NCBI RefSeq assembly: GCF_936916975.1
Contig: NZ_CAKZGO010000003.1
Coordinates: 186,001 to 250,000, forward strand
Source of the DNA: an uncultured Dongia sp.
GTDB lineage: Bacteria; Pseudomonadota; Alphaproteobacteria; Dongiales; Dongiaceae
Direction: 5' to 3'
DNA: 64,000 nucleotides
Shown: in pieces, positions 41,685-51,468 of the stretch
How the letters are laid out: every line of letters starts with the position of its first letter
How positions within the stretch are numbered: the first letter of the stretch is position 1
The notes under the pieces: model-generated
Databases searched by the model: none
What the model was told of the DNA's origin: nothing
What the model saw: the letters and a program-made list of their open reading frames with translations, nothing else
Made by a program: the position numbers and the translations under genes

Positions 41685-42659
41685 CTAGTAGAAGAAGTTC
41701 CGGTCGTTGAGATCGGGATAGAGGCCGGCGACATACTCGCCATAGCCGTTGAAGAGCTGCGTCGGTACGCGTTCGCCGCTGCCCAGCACGCGTTCTGATT
41801 CCTGGCTCCAGCGCGGATGCGAGAAGGCCGGGTTGACGTTGGCATAGAAGCCATACTCGCTGCTCTGCAACGCCTGCCACAGCCCCACCGGCTGTTCGTC
41901 GGTAAACGTAATACGCTGGATGCCCTTGGCGGATTTGAACCCGTATTTCCACGGCAGCGCGATGCGGAAGGGCGCCCCGTTCTGCTTGGGCAGCGCCTTG
42001 CCATAGATGCCGGTCACGACGAAAGCGAGTTCGTTGGTGGCTTCGGCCAGCGTCAGGCCTTCGATATAGGGCCAAGGATAAATCGGATCATCCTGCCCCG
42101 GCGCCACCTCGGCATTCATGAAGCTCTCGAAGCGCAGGAACTTGGCGCCGGATTGCGGCTGCGCCAGCTTCACCAGATCGGCCAGCGGGAAGCCGCTCCA
42201 CGGCACCGCCATCGACCAGGCCTCGACGCAACGATGGCGGTAGTTGCGCTCCTCCAGCGCCATCTGCTTCAGAAGGTCATCGAAATCAATGGTCTGCGGC
42301 TTGTCGACCAATCCGTCGATGGTGATCGCCCAGGGCCGTATGGGGAGCGCCTGTGCCGCTGCGCTGATGTCCTTGGAGGTACCGAATTCGTAGTAATTGT
42401 TGTAGGTGGTGGCGTCGCCTTCAGCGGTGAGGTCGCGGTCGATTGTATATTTCTCGTTGCGCTTCACCGGATAGAGGCCCGCGGAGGGGTCGGGCGTCAT
42501 GTCGCTCTCGGCCGCCGCCTTTTTCTCGCAGGCGAGCAGCATGGGCGCGAAGGCGGCACCCGCCGCCCCCATCAGGAAACGCCGCCGGTTGCGAAAAACA
42601 TGTTCCGGCGTGAGCGCCGAGTCCTTCAATTCCCAGCCGCGGTTTTTCCGGATCCACAT
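41685..42659 (-). CDS. msrP: protein-methionine-sulfoxide reductase catalytic subunit
   Basis: Periplasmic molybdopterin enzyme (YedY/MsrP) repairing oxidised methionines in envelope proteins. About 324 aa from ATG 42659, which has GGGAG 8 bases upstream; two more ATGs precede it directly. A twin-arginine signal is visible (NRRRFLMGAAGAAFA), then 'MLLACEKK', possibly a lipobox-like site. The molybdenum-binding Cys is in 'HRCVEAWSMAVPWSGF'. The C-terminus ends 'NDRNFFY' as in YedY. No msrQ (haem membrane partner) gene is adjacent. An msrP remnant remains upstream of chemoreceptor copy 2. Confidence 0.92.
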   Translation of the reverse strand: MWIRKNRGWELKDSALTPEHVFRNRRRFLMGAAGAAFAPMLLACEKKAAAESDMTPDPSAGLYPVKRNEKYTIDRDLTAEGDATTYNNYYEFGTSKDISAAAQALPIRPWAITIDGLVDKPQTIDFDDLLKQMALEERNYRHRCVEAWSMAVPWSGFPLADLVKLAQPQSGAKFLRFESFMNAEVAPGQDDPIYPWPYIEGLTLAEATNELAFVVTGIYGKALPKQNGAPFRIALPWKYGFKSAKGIQRITFTDEQPVGLWQALQSSEYGFYANVNPAFSHPRWSQESERVLGSGERVPTQLFNGYGEYVAGLYPDLNDRNFFY

Positions 42660-42764
42660 CATCATTCTCCCTAAGGCGTGACACCTGATGACCAATCGGT
42701 CTCAAGGAAGATACGCAGCGCGTGGGCGATAGATTACAGCGACGCGGTCGAAGGTACAAAGAAA

Positions 42765-42794
42765 GACCGGCGTGGAAGTCCTTCCACGCCGGTC
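42765..42794 (-). terminator. terminator after dps
   Basis: Perfect 14-bp inverted repeat (GACCGGCGTGGAAG / CTTCCACGCCGGTC) with a 2-base loop; the minus strand continues TTTCTTT. It lies 24 bases after the dps stop codon. Confidence 0.88.
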
Positions 42795-42818
42795 GTAACA
42801 TGTTGAATTCTATACGAT

Positions 42819-43289
42819 TTACTTGCTGAGCAGCGCGCGCAGCATCCAGGCGTTCTTTTCATGAAGCTGCATGCGCTGGGTGAGGAGGTCGGCGGTCGGC
42901 TCGTCGCCGGCCTTTTCGGCCGCCGGGAAGATGCTCCGCGCGGTCTTCGAAATCTGCTCCTGGCCCGAGACCAGCTGCTTGATCATGTCTTCGGCCGAGG
43001 GAACGCCCTGCTCTTCCTTGATCGAAGACAGTTTCGAATAGGCGGCATAGGTGCCCGGCGCCGGATAGCCCAGGGCGCGGATGCGCTCGGCGATGAGATC
43101 GACCGCCAGCGCCAGTTCCGTGTACTGCCCTTCGAACATGAGGTGCAGCGTGTTGAACATCGGACCCTCGACGTTCCAATGGAAGTTATGGGTCTTGAGG
43201 TAAAGCGTGTAGGTGTCCGCCAGCAGGCGCGACAGACCGTCGGCGATGGCCTTGCGGTCCTTTTTGGAGATGCCGATATCGATTTCCAT
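42819..43289 (-). CDS. dps: DNA starvation/stationary-phase protection protein Dps
   Basis: Ferritin-like miniferritin of 156 aa from ATG 43289, with GAGGG 8 bases upstream; an ATG at 43304 is in frame but poorer. Dps dodecamers oxidise iron with hydrogen peroxide and protect DNA. The inter-subunit ferroxidase ligands are visible in '[38 protein letters not shown]' (His, Asp, Glu positions). The N-terminus is short and weakly basic, so strong DNA binding is uncertain. A possible promoter upstream on the minus strand is TTGTCA, 17 bases, TAGCTT. Confidence 0.93.
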   Translation of the reverse strand: MEIDIGISKKDRKAIADGLSRLLADTYTLYLKTHNFHWNVEGPMFNTLHLMFEGQYTELALAVDLIAERIRALGYPAPGTYAAYSKLSSIKEEQGVPSAEDMIKQLVSGQEQISKTARSIFPAAEKAGDEPTADLLTQRMQLHEKNAWMLRALLSK

Positions 43290-43383
43290 GACAATGACCC
43301 TCAATAATTAGAAGCTAAATCTGGCCCTAAGCCATGACAACCGCAAGGCTTTAGAACCGATACAAAGTATGAAATTACTTGGT

Positions 43384-43412
43384 GCCGCTGATCGACCGGA
43401 TCGATCAGCGGC
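43384..43412 (-). terminator. hairpin after the aspartate aminotransferase gene
   Basis: Perfect 12-bp stem (GCCGCTGATCGA / TCGATCAGCGGC) with a 5-base loop begins 10 bases after the aminotransferase stop. No good T-run follows on the minus strand, so termination may be weak or Rho-assisted. Confidence 0.65.
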
Positions 43413-43421
43413 CCAAATTAG

Positions 43422-44630
<1,209 letters not shown>

Positions 44631-44745
44631 TCACCTTTGGGTGGGTCAAACGGGGTGGTAAAATCGGGCGGGAAGATAGCCCCCGCCCCCAGCCCTCGCA
44701 ACCCCCGCGAATGCAACCCAGCGATGCCGCCGCACAGATTCAGCG

Positions 44746-45639
44746 TCAGGCGTAGCGCCGCGCCCTGGCCACGGAAATTGTCACCATGACACTTCCCAAA
44801 AGCAGGCTCCAGCCGACCTCCTCGCCTAAAAAAACGGCAGCAAGACCCAGGCCGATGAACGGCTGGAACAGCTGGATCTGGCTGACGCGGGCGGTCCCGC
44901 CCAGCACGAGGCCGCGGTACCAGAACAGGAAGCCGATGAACATCGAGAACAGGGTGACGTAGCAGAGGCCGATCCACGCGGAGGCCGGCACAAGTTCCGG
45001 TGCTGCCGGCCAGGTCATGACCATTGCCGGCAGGCTGAGCGGCAGGCAGACGACCAGCGCCCAGGAAATGACCGCGGCGGGTGCCATGTGATGCGACAGC
45101 CGGGCGCCTTCGGCATAGCCGATGCCGGTGGCGATGACGGCACCCACCATCAGCAGGTCGGCGGCACCAAAGCGCCCGCCGCCTTCATAGACCGCGTAGC
45201 CGGCCACGGTGACGGCGCCGAACACGGCCCATGGCCAGAAGGCACGGCGCGGCCGCACCGTGCCGATCAGCGCACCCACCAGACAGGTCGCCAGCGGCAT
45301 GAGGCCGACGAACAGGATGCCGTGGCTCGCCGGCACGAATTGCAGCGCGAGGCCCGTGAAGACCGGGAAGGCGATGACGACGCAGGCACCGACGATGGCG
45401 AGGCCCAGCCAGTCGCGCCGTGCCGGCAGCGCCGGGCGCATGACCATGAGCCAGAGCCCGCCAAGAACAGCGGCGCCCACGGCGCGGGCGGCACTCACGA
45501 ACCAGGGATCGAGCCCCAGCACCGCCGCGCGCGTCGCCGGCAGCGAGCCGCCGAAAATGGCGACGCCGATAAAGCCATAGAGCAGACCGCGCGAGATGAG
45601 GCTGGATGACGGGGGAACGGCGAGGGCAGCGTCGGTCAT
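44746..45639 (-). CDS. EamA/DMT family transporter
   Basis: 297 aa from ATG 45639 with AAGGA 9 bases upstream; an in-frame extension to 45900 is not supported because it runs into the divergent gene. Ten hydrophobic segments form two EamA repeats ('GFIGVAIFGGSLPATRAAVLGLDP' and 'FVSAARAVGAAVLGG' in the first; 'GLCYVTLFSMFIGFLFWYRGLVLGG' and 'FQPFIGLGLAAVFLGEEV' in the second). Divergent from a MocR regulator, a pairing often seen where the regulator controls the transporter. Substrate unknown. Confidence 0.9.
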   Translation of the reverse strand: MTDAALAVPPSSSLISRGLLYGFIGVAIFGGSLPATRAAVLGLDPWFVSAARAVGAAVLGGLWLMVMRPALPARRDWLGLAIVGACVVIAFPVFTGLALQFVPASHGILFVGLMPLATCLVGALIGTVRPRRAFWPWAVFGAVTVAGYAVYEGGGRFGAADLLMVGAVIATGIGYAEGARLSHHMAPAAVISWALVVCLPLSLPAMVMTWPAAPELVPASAWIGLCYVTLFSMFIGFLFWYRGLVLGGTARVSQIQLFQPFIGLGLAAVFLGEEVGWSLLLGSVMVTISVARARRYA

Positions 45640-45704
45640 GGCGGGCGATCCTTGAAAAGATGCGCCACCATCGCAAACGGAGGCTGGTCGGAACAGGCAC
45701 ACTT

Positions 45705-45747
45705 CCAATACAATCATCCGATCTATACCAGCACAAATACCAATACA
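45705..45747 (+). promoter_or_regulatory. direct repeats between EamA and MocR genes
   Basis: CCAATACA occurs at 45705-45712 and 45740-45747, 35 bases apart, and ATACCA at 45725-45730 and 45737-45742. MocR-type regulators commonly bind direct repeats in such divergent intergenic regions, so these are candidate operators. The last repeat ends one base before the MocR start codon. Confidence 0.5.
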
Positions 45748-45748
45748 G

Positions 45749-47167
45749 ATGGATCTCGACCTCACCGCCGAAGCCGGCACGCTTACCACCCGCATCGCCA
45801 GCGCCCTGGGCCGGCGCATGGCCAGCGGCGCGCTGGGTGCAGGCGAAAAGCTGCCCTCCGTGCGGCGCTTGGCGGAACGGCTGGCGGTCAGCCCGTTCAC
45901 GATCGTCGCCGCCTATGACCGGCTGGTGGCGGACGGGCTGGTGACGGCGCGGGCTAAGTCCGGCTTCTTCGTGGCGGCGCGGGTGCCGGCCGCTCGGCCG
46001 CTCACGCTGGATCCGCTGCCCAGCACCCGGACCGGCGTCAACCCAATCTGGATGATGCGGCGCTCCTTGACGCTCGATCCCAGCCAGCCCAAGCCCGGCT
46101 GTGGCTGGCTGCCGCAGGACTGGCTGCCCGACGCGGCGCTGCGCAGCGCGCTCCGGGCCATGGCGCGAGCGCCGCAGTCGGCACTCCTCGAATACGGCGT
46201 GCCGATGGGCTTCCGGCCCTTGCGCGATCTGCTGGCCCGGCGCCTCAATGAGTTGGAGATTCCGGCGGCACCGGAACATGTGCTGCTGATGGACGGCGCA
46301 TCCCAAGCCATCGATCTGGTGTGCCGCTATCTCATCGAACCGGGTGATGCCGTCCTGGTCGACGATCCCGGCTACTTCAATTTCCACGCCGCCGTGCGCG
46401 CGCAGCGGGGCAAGCTGCTCTCGGTGCCGATGACAGCGAACGGACCCGATCTCGCCGTGCTGGCAGAGCTTGCTGGCACCCATCGGCCCAAGCTCTATCT
46501 GACCAATGCCGGTCTGCAGAATCCGACCGGTGCGCGGCTCGGCCTCGCCACGGCGCATCGCCTGCTCGCGCTGGCGCAGCAGCATGATTTCCGCATCCTG
46601 GAAGACGACATCTTTCGCGATTTCGAGGCGCGCCCCGGCTTGCGTCTGGCTGCACTCGACGGCCTGCAGCGCGTCATTCATCTGGGCAGCTTTTCAAAGA
46701 CGCTCTCAGCCGCCACCCGGATCGGCTTTCTGGCCGCCGATACCGCGACGCTGGCCGACCTCGTCGACCTCAAACTCGCCATGAGCTTTGGCAATAACGA
46801 GCTGTCGGCCCAACTGGTCTATCGCTTGCTGAGCGACGGGTCCTATCGGAAGCATGTGGGAGCGATCCGCGACCGGCTGGCCCGGACACGCTTCCAGGTT
46901 GCCCGCAAACTGGCACAGGTCGGTCTAGTACCGTGGCTGGAGGCCGGGGCCGATTCCGGCGAAGGCATGTTCCTGTGGCTGGAACTGCCGCACCGGAAGG
47001 GCGGCGATGCCGAGGCCCTGGCCGTCGCGGCGCAGGACCAGGGCATCATACTGGCACCCGGCAATGTCTTCAGCCCAGCCGGCGCCTGGCCGCGCCATTT
47101 GCGCTTCAATGTGGCGCAAAGCCTGGATCCCCGAATTTATACCTTCCTGAAATCGCAGCTATCCTGA
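45749..47167 (+). CDS. MocR-type regulator (GntR HTH fused to class I aminotransferase)
   Basis: 472 aa. The GntR winged helix is at about 12-75 ('LGAGEKLPSVRRLAERLAVSPFTIVAAYDRLVADGLV'). An aminotransferase-like domain follows with 'LLMDGASQAIDLVCRYL', 'LYLTNAGLQNPTGARL' and the PLP lysine in 'HLGSFSKTLSAATRIGFLA'. In MocR proteins PLP or a PLP adduct is the sensed signal. No ribosome site lies before the ATG, and the operator-like repeats reach to within one base of it, so translation may be leaderless or start elsewhere. Probably controls the EamA transporter. Confidence 0.9.
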   Translation: MDLDLTAEAGTLTTRIASALGRRMASGALGAGEKLPSVRRLAERLAVSPFTIVAAYDRLVADGLVTARAKSGFFVAARVPAARPLTLDPLPSTRTGVNPIWMMRRSLTLDPSQPKPGCGWLPQDWLPDAALRSALRAMARAPQSALLEYGVPMGFRPLRDLLARRLNELEIPAAPEHVLLMDGASQAIDLVCRYLIEPGDAVLVDDPGYFNFHAAVRAQRGKLLSVPMTANGPDLAVLAELAGTHRPKLYLTNAGLQNPTGARLGLATAHRLLALAQQHDFRILEDDIFRDFEARPGLRLAALDGLQRVIHLGSFSKTLSAATRIGFLAADTATLADLVDLKLAMSFGNNELSAQLVYRLLSDGSYRKHVGAIRDRLARTRFQVARKLAQVGLVPWLEAGADSGEGMFLWLELPHRKGGDAEALAVAAQDQGIILAPGNVFSPAGAWPRHLRFNVAQSLDPRIYTFLKSQLS

Positions 47168-47303
47168 GCGCACCTATTTCCGGCCCGTAGTACCTCTCTG
47201 GCGGTATTCGATGACGCTTTTTAGTCACCCTTGACCATTTGTACTTGTATCCGTCACTTTGCGCCTGGGGACGAGACACAAAATCGCAGGTCCGGAAGTA
47301 GCA

Positions 47304-48218
47304 ATGTCAGGCCGACTAAAACTGAAGCTGCTGGTGTTCGTGATTGCCGTCGTGCTTGGCATGGCAGCGCCCCTCATCGGTTCCCACCCCAATATGCTGC
47401 TCGCTTTCGGCGCCATGATCGGGATCATCCTGGGCCTCGTCGCGGCGCTTGCCGTGGAACGTCCCGAATCGCTCGCCAAACAATTCACGCGGGCGATCGA
47501 GGAAGGCGGGCTCTCCATGGCCTACCAGCCGATTGTGACGCTGGATGCCAACCACACCATCATCGGCGCAGAACCGCTGCTGCGCTGGACCACGCAAGTG
47601 GGCGATGCGGTGTCGCCGGTCGATTTCATGCCGATGGCCAAGGCGATGGGCCTGGGTCCCGTGCTCAACCAACGCATCATCGAGATGGTGCTGGCTGACC
47701 TCGGCACGGCGTTGAAGGGCGAGCGTGAGATCTGCGTCACCCTCAATCTGGAACCCGATGAATTTGCCGACCTCACCAAGCGCGAGGCGTTGGCCGCACG
47801 CGTCACCGCGGCCGGCATACCACCGCACCGGATCGCCATCGAGGTGACTGAAGTCGACGCTGCCGACCGGCAGATCCGGCCAGCGATCTGGGATATGAAG
47901 CAGCGTGGCTTCCGCATCTCGATCGACGATTTCGGCATCGGCGGCGGCGATAGCGAATATCTCTCCTCGCTCAACCCCGACCTCATCAAGCTCAACCGAC
48001 GCTTCGTGGCGCTCTCGGGGAATGGCGGGCCGGTCGCGGGCCTGGTGGCGGAACTCGTGCGCCTTGCCAAGAAATGCAATGCGCGGATCGTGCTGGTCGG
48101 CATCGAAAGCCAGGATGTCGCCCGCCGCGCCAGCGCCTTGGGCGCGGATCTCGGCCAAGGGTATTACTGGCACAAACCGATGCCGGCGAAGGAATTTCTC
48201 GAGTTATTGCGCGGTTAG
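47304..48218 (+). CDS. membrane-anchored EAL-domain protein
   Basis: About 304 aa from ATG 47304 (GGAAG upstream); the longer frame uses TTG at 47259. Two N-terminal helices ('KLLVFVIAVVLGMAAPLIG', 'MLLAFGAMIGIILGLVAALAV') anchor an EAL domain (about 70-300). The signature reads EPL instead of EAL, but the catalytic set looks kept: E of EPL, N in 'VTLNLEPDE', E in 'IEVTE', DDFG, K in 'LIKLNRRF', E in 'GIES' and Q in 'GQGYYWHKP'. Could degrade c-di-GMP or be a sensor. Stand-alone gene. Confidence 0.86.
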   Translation: MSGRLKLKLLVFVIAVVLGMAAPLIGSHPNMLLAFGAMIGIILGLVAALAVERPESLAKQFTRAIEEGGLSMAYQPIVTLDANHTIIGAEPLLRWTTQVGDAVSPVDFMPMAKAMGLGPVLNQRIIEMVLADLGTALKGEREICVTLNLEPDEFADLTKREALAARVTAAGIPPHRIAIEVTEVDAADRQIRPAIWDMKQRGFRISIDDFGIGGGDSEYLSSLNPDLIKLNRRFVALSGNGGPVAGLVAELVRLAKKCNARIVLVGIESQDVARRASALGADLGQGYYWHKPMPAKEFLELLRG

Positions 48219-48318
48219 CAGCATAACCAACCCGTACTTCACGAAAAATAAACCAACAGACCGGATGATGGCGCGGTCGCAGCGCCGGCATGGTGCTGCG
48301 CGCGACTGAAGGTCATCC

Positions 48319-49389
48319 ATGAACGGCAAGCCGCCCTCGCCCACCCATATCGCGCCCGCGCCCCGGATTCATAAGCCCGGCGTGAAGCGGATCAGCCTTG
48401 CCTTGCAGGGTGGCGGGTCGCACGGCGCCTTCACCTGGGGCGTCATGCACCGGCTGATCAGCGAACCGCGGATCTATATCGACGGCCTGAGCGGCACCAG
48501 CGCGGGCGGCATGAATGCGGCTGTCTTCGCCGATGGTTTCCTGAAGGGCAAGCGCCAGGGCGCCATCGACGCGCTGCAGGCCTTCTGGATGGGTGTCTCG
48601 GCCTTGAACCCGATCCCGCGCGCGATCCCACGGGGCATTCCCGGTGTGTCCGAGGGTTGGGACGTCGACAAGGATCCGACCTTCATGTGGTTGGATTTCA
48701 CAACCCGCCTGTTTGCGCCGCGCCAGGTCAATCCGATGAAGCTCGATCCGCTGGGCGATCTGCTGGCGGACCTCGTCGATTTCGAGAACCTGCGCAATCA
48801 TCCGGAGGTGAAGCTGTTCGTCACCGCTTCCAACGTGCGGACCTGCCGCTCGCGCACCTTCCGCACGCCGGAGATGTCGGTCGCGGCCTTGATGGCTTCA
48901 GCTTGCCTGCCCTTGATGTTCGAAGCGGTCGAAGTAGACGGTGAGTTCTATTGGGATGGCGGCTATCTCGGCAATCCGGCCATTCATCCGCTGATCCATG
49001 AATGCGACAGTTCCGATGTGGTGATCGTGCAGATCAATCCGATGAACCGGCCGGATGTACCGCTGACTGCCCGCGATATCCTGAACCGCATCAACGAAAT
49101 GACCTTCAACGCGAGCCTGGTGCGCGAGATGGAGGGCTTTGCCACGTTGACGCGGCTGATTGAAAGCGGCGAGTTGCATAACGACCGCTATACCGCGGTC
49201 CGCTTCCATGAGATCAGCGCCGAAGTCGAACTCGCGGAAATGGGCTCGCTCAGCAAGATGAACACCGAGCGCGCCTTTCTCGAACATCTCCACCAGCTCG
49301 GCTATGAAACCGCCGATAAATGGATCACGCAGAATTTCGAGCGCATCGGCTGGGAAAGCACCATCGATCTCAACGAGCGGTTTGGGTAG
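48319..49389 (+). CDS. patatin-like phospholipase
   Basis: 356-aa patatin family hydrolase. Oxyanion-hole glycines are in 'LALQGGGSHGAFTWG', the nucleophile Ser in 'GLSGTSAGGMNA' (GTSAG), and the catalytic Asp in 'YWDGGYLGNP' (DGG). No signal peptide, so cytoplasmic. GAAGG lies before the ATG. Bacterial relatives are lipases acting on phospholipids or on polyhydroxyalkanoate granule surfaces; the target is unknown. Confidence 0.92.
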   Translation: MNGKPPSPTHIAPAPRIHKPGVKRISLALQGGGSHGAFTWGVMHRLISEPRIYIDGLSGTSAGGMNAAVFADGFLKGKRQGAIDALQAFWMGVSALNPIPRAIPRGIPGVSEGWDVDKDPTFMWLDFTTRLFAPRQVNPMKLDPLGDLLADLVDFENLRNHPEVKLFVTASNVRTCRSRTFRTPEMSVAALMASACLPLMFEAVEVDGEFYWDGGYLGNPAIHPLIHECDSSDVVIVQINPMNRPDVPLTARDILNRINEMTFNASLVREMEGFATLTRLIESGELHNDRYTAVRFHEISAEVELAEMGSLSKMNTERAFLEHLHQLGYETADKWITQNFERIGWESTIDLNERFG

Positions 49390-49421
49390 CACCAGAACTC
49401 GATCCGCCCCAGTCACCTCCT

Positions 49422-49566
49422 CCCCTCTCCCCTCGCGGGAGAGGGTCAGGGTGAGGGGGTGGAACGACCGGATTCGCTGAAAGATCCCCCTCACCGGCTC
49501 GCTTTGCTCGCCACCCTCTCCCGCCGCCGACGAATGTCGGCCTTCGCCGACTGGGGGAGAGGGTTC
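49422..49566. repeat. C/G-rich hairpin repeat cluster
   Basis: Several nested hairpins fill the gap between convergent genes. The first is CCCTCTCCCCTCGCGGGAG.. (49422-49446). GGGTGAGGGGG (49449-49460) is followed by CCCCCTCACC (49486-49495). Then comes CCCTCTCCCGCC...GGGGGAGAGGG (49513-49564). The CCCTCTCCC / GGGAGAGGG arms resemble other elements in this window and in many alphaproteobacterial genomes. No coding capacity is apparent; it may act as terminator for the patatin gene and for terC. Confidence 0.75.
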
Positions 49567-49601
49567 AATCGCCGCACAACCGAGATTTCCTAAACCACCC
49601 C

Positions 49602-50336
49602 CTACGCCTTCACCTTCTTCTTTCGCGCCCAGAGATTGAGCGCTTCGACCAAAGCCGAGAAGGCGATGGCGAAGTAGAGATAGGCTTTCGGGATGTGGAA
49701 GTGCAGGCCTTCGCCCAGCAGCGCCATGCCGATCAGCAGCAGGAAGGAGAGGCACAGCATCTTCACCGTGGGATGCGCGTCGACGAAATTGCCGACCGGG
49801 CCGGCCGCCGCGATCATCACGATCATCGCCACGACAACGGCCGCGACCATGACCGAGAGATGATCGGCCATGCCGACGGCGGTGATGACGCTGTCCAAGG
49901 AGAACACGATGTCGAGAATGGCAATCTGCGTGATGGCGGCGGCAAGGGTCATGTATTTGCCGCCCTTGGGGCCACCCTCGGCGCCTTCGATGTGGTGATG
50001 GATTTCGGTCGTCGCCTTGGCCAGCAGAAAGAGACCACCGCCCAGCAGGATCACATCGCGCCAGGAGAGGTCGAAGACATGCTCCGGCCCGAACCAGTCG
50101 ATGCTCCAGATCGGCGTGGTGAGGCCGGCCACCCAGGCGATCGAGGCCAGCAACAGAAGCCGGGTCCCGAGTGCCAAGAGCAGGCCGATCCGCCTTGCCA
50201 TCATCTGGTTTTCCGGGGCGCAGCGGCTGGCCACGATCTGCACGAACAGCAGATTGTCGATGCCGAGCACAATCTCCAGCGCCGCCAGGGTTATGAAACT
50301 CAGGATGACGGCCGGGTCGGTCAGAAGCTCAAGCAT
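49602..50336 (-). CDS. TerC family integral membrane protein
   Basis: About 244 aa from ATG 50336; the in-frame extension to 50417 is not supported. Seven or so helices. TerC hallmarks are 'LAALEIVLGIDNLLFVQIVASR' (acidic helix-1 motif) and 'ILDIVFSLDSVITAVGMADHLSVM'. Members export manganese or handle metals for envelope proteins. The leader (50337-50480) was checked for a manganese riboswitch and none was recognised. Confidence 0.9.
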   Translation of the reverse strand: MLELLTDPAVILSFITLAALEIVLGIDNLLFVQIVASRCAPENQMMARRIGLLLALGTRLLLLASIAWVAGLTTPIWSIDWFGPEHVFDLSWRDVILLGGGLFLLAKATTEIHHHIEGAEGGPKGGKYMTLAAAITQIAILDIVFSLDSVITAVGMADHLSVMVAAVVVAMIVMIAAAGPVGNFVDAHPTVKMLCLSFLLLIGMALLGEGLHFHIPKAYLYFAIAFSALVEALNLWARKKKVKA

Positions 50337-50592
50337 GTCGCAATTTTCCCCGCTTATATGATTCCCCCGCGCACCCGGTCGGGGCGCGAAATACCCGCGA
50401 AGAGATGGGAAAGCCACGCGGAAATGTCAATCCTGCCCGCAATAAAAGACATGGGACGCGCTTAGGCGTATGCTGTTCGAGTTGATGTTGCAGTAATGGG
50501 TCGCGGTCTGGCTTGTCCGGCGTCCATATTCGGCACCTGTCATGTCCAAGCACCCCGGCCTCTCGCCCGCGATGATATCGAGGAGGCAGAAG

Positions 50593-51468
50593 ATGGCTAC
50601 GACGATCCGCAATCCCCTGGAATGGGGCTGGGACCAGGTCCGGCATGCCGCCCACGCCCTGGAGACCCTGGAAGAATCCGCGATGCGGCCACATGACGAC
50701 GCGGCCACAAACCCACCGCTCGTCCGCCAGATCGCGATCAGCGATTTCAGGGAAATTTTCCGCAAGGCCATCGCCGATTTCGGCGCCTACCGGACCGACG
50801 TCTTTTTTCTCTGCGTCATCTATCCGGTGATCGGCATCGTCATGGCGCGCCTTGCCTTCGGCTATGACATGCTGCCCTTGCTGTTTCCGATGGCCTCCGG
50901 CTTCGCGCTCATCGGCCCCTTTGCCGGCCTCGGCCTTTATGAAATGAGCCGGCAGCGTGAGATGGGCGTCGAGGTGACGTGGCGTAATGCCTTTGCCGTC
51001 CTCCGGTCACCGGCGATCGGCAGCATCGTGGCACTGGGACTGATCCTGATGGCGGTGTTCGTGTTGTGGATCGCCGCAGCCGCCACGCTCCACACCGCGA
51101 TCCTCGGGCCGGAGCAGCCGCTCTCGATGGAGGCATTCGCGCGTGACGTGTTCCTGACGCCGGCCGGTTGGACCATGATCGTGGTCGGTTGCGGCATCGG
51201 CTTCCTGTTCGCCTGCCTCGCCATGGCAGTGAGTGTCGTCTCCTTCCCGTTGTTGCTCGACCGCGATGTCGGCCTGGGTGCTGCCATCCAGACATCCTTC
51301 CGCGCGGTTGCGGTCAATCCGGGACCGATGGCGGTGTGGGGCATGATCGTCGCCGGCAGCCTTGTGTTGGGCTCGTTGCCGTTCTTCGCCGGCCTCATCG
51401 TCGTCATGCCGGTGCTGGGGCATGCGACCTGGCATCTCTACCGGCAGATGGTTACGAGCCGGGCTTAA
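50593..51468 (+). CDS. DUF2189 family membrane protein
   Basis: About 291 aa from ATG 50593, with GAGGAGG 7 bases upstream. Six hydrophobic segments and the DUF2189 pattern: 'PLVRQIAISDFREIFRKAIADFGAYR', 'PLLFPMASGFALIGPFAGLGLYEMSRQREMG', 'FPLLLDRDVGLGAAIQTSFRAVAVNPGPMAVWG'. Function unknown. Its end overlaps the convergent sulfate transporter gene by 17 bases. Confidence 0.88.
   Translation: MATTIRNPLEWGWDQVRHAAHALETLEESAMRPHDDAATNPPLVRQIAISDFREIFRKAIADFGAYRTDVFFLCVIYPVIGIVMARLAFGYDMLPLLFPMASGFALIGPFAGLGLYEMSRQREMGVEVTWRNAFAVLRSPAIGSIVALGLILMAVFVLWIAAAATLHTAILGPEQPLSMEAFARDVFLTPAGWTMIVVGCGIGFLFACLAMAVSVVSFPLLLDRDVGLGAAIQTSFRAVAVNPGPMAVWGMIVAGSLVLGSLPFFAGLIVVMPVLGHATWHLYRQMVTSRA

Noticed and set aside
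50337-50592. Possible manganese (yybP-ykoY) riboswitch upstream of the TerC gene
   Set aside because: The conserved loop sequences were not found on the minus strand; only ordinary GC-rich leader DNA is seen.
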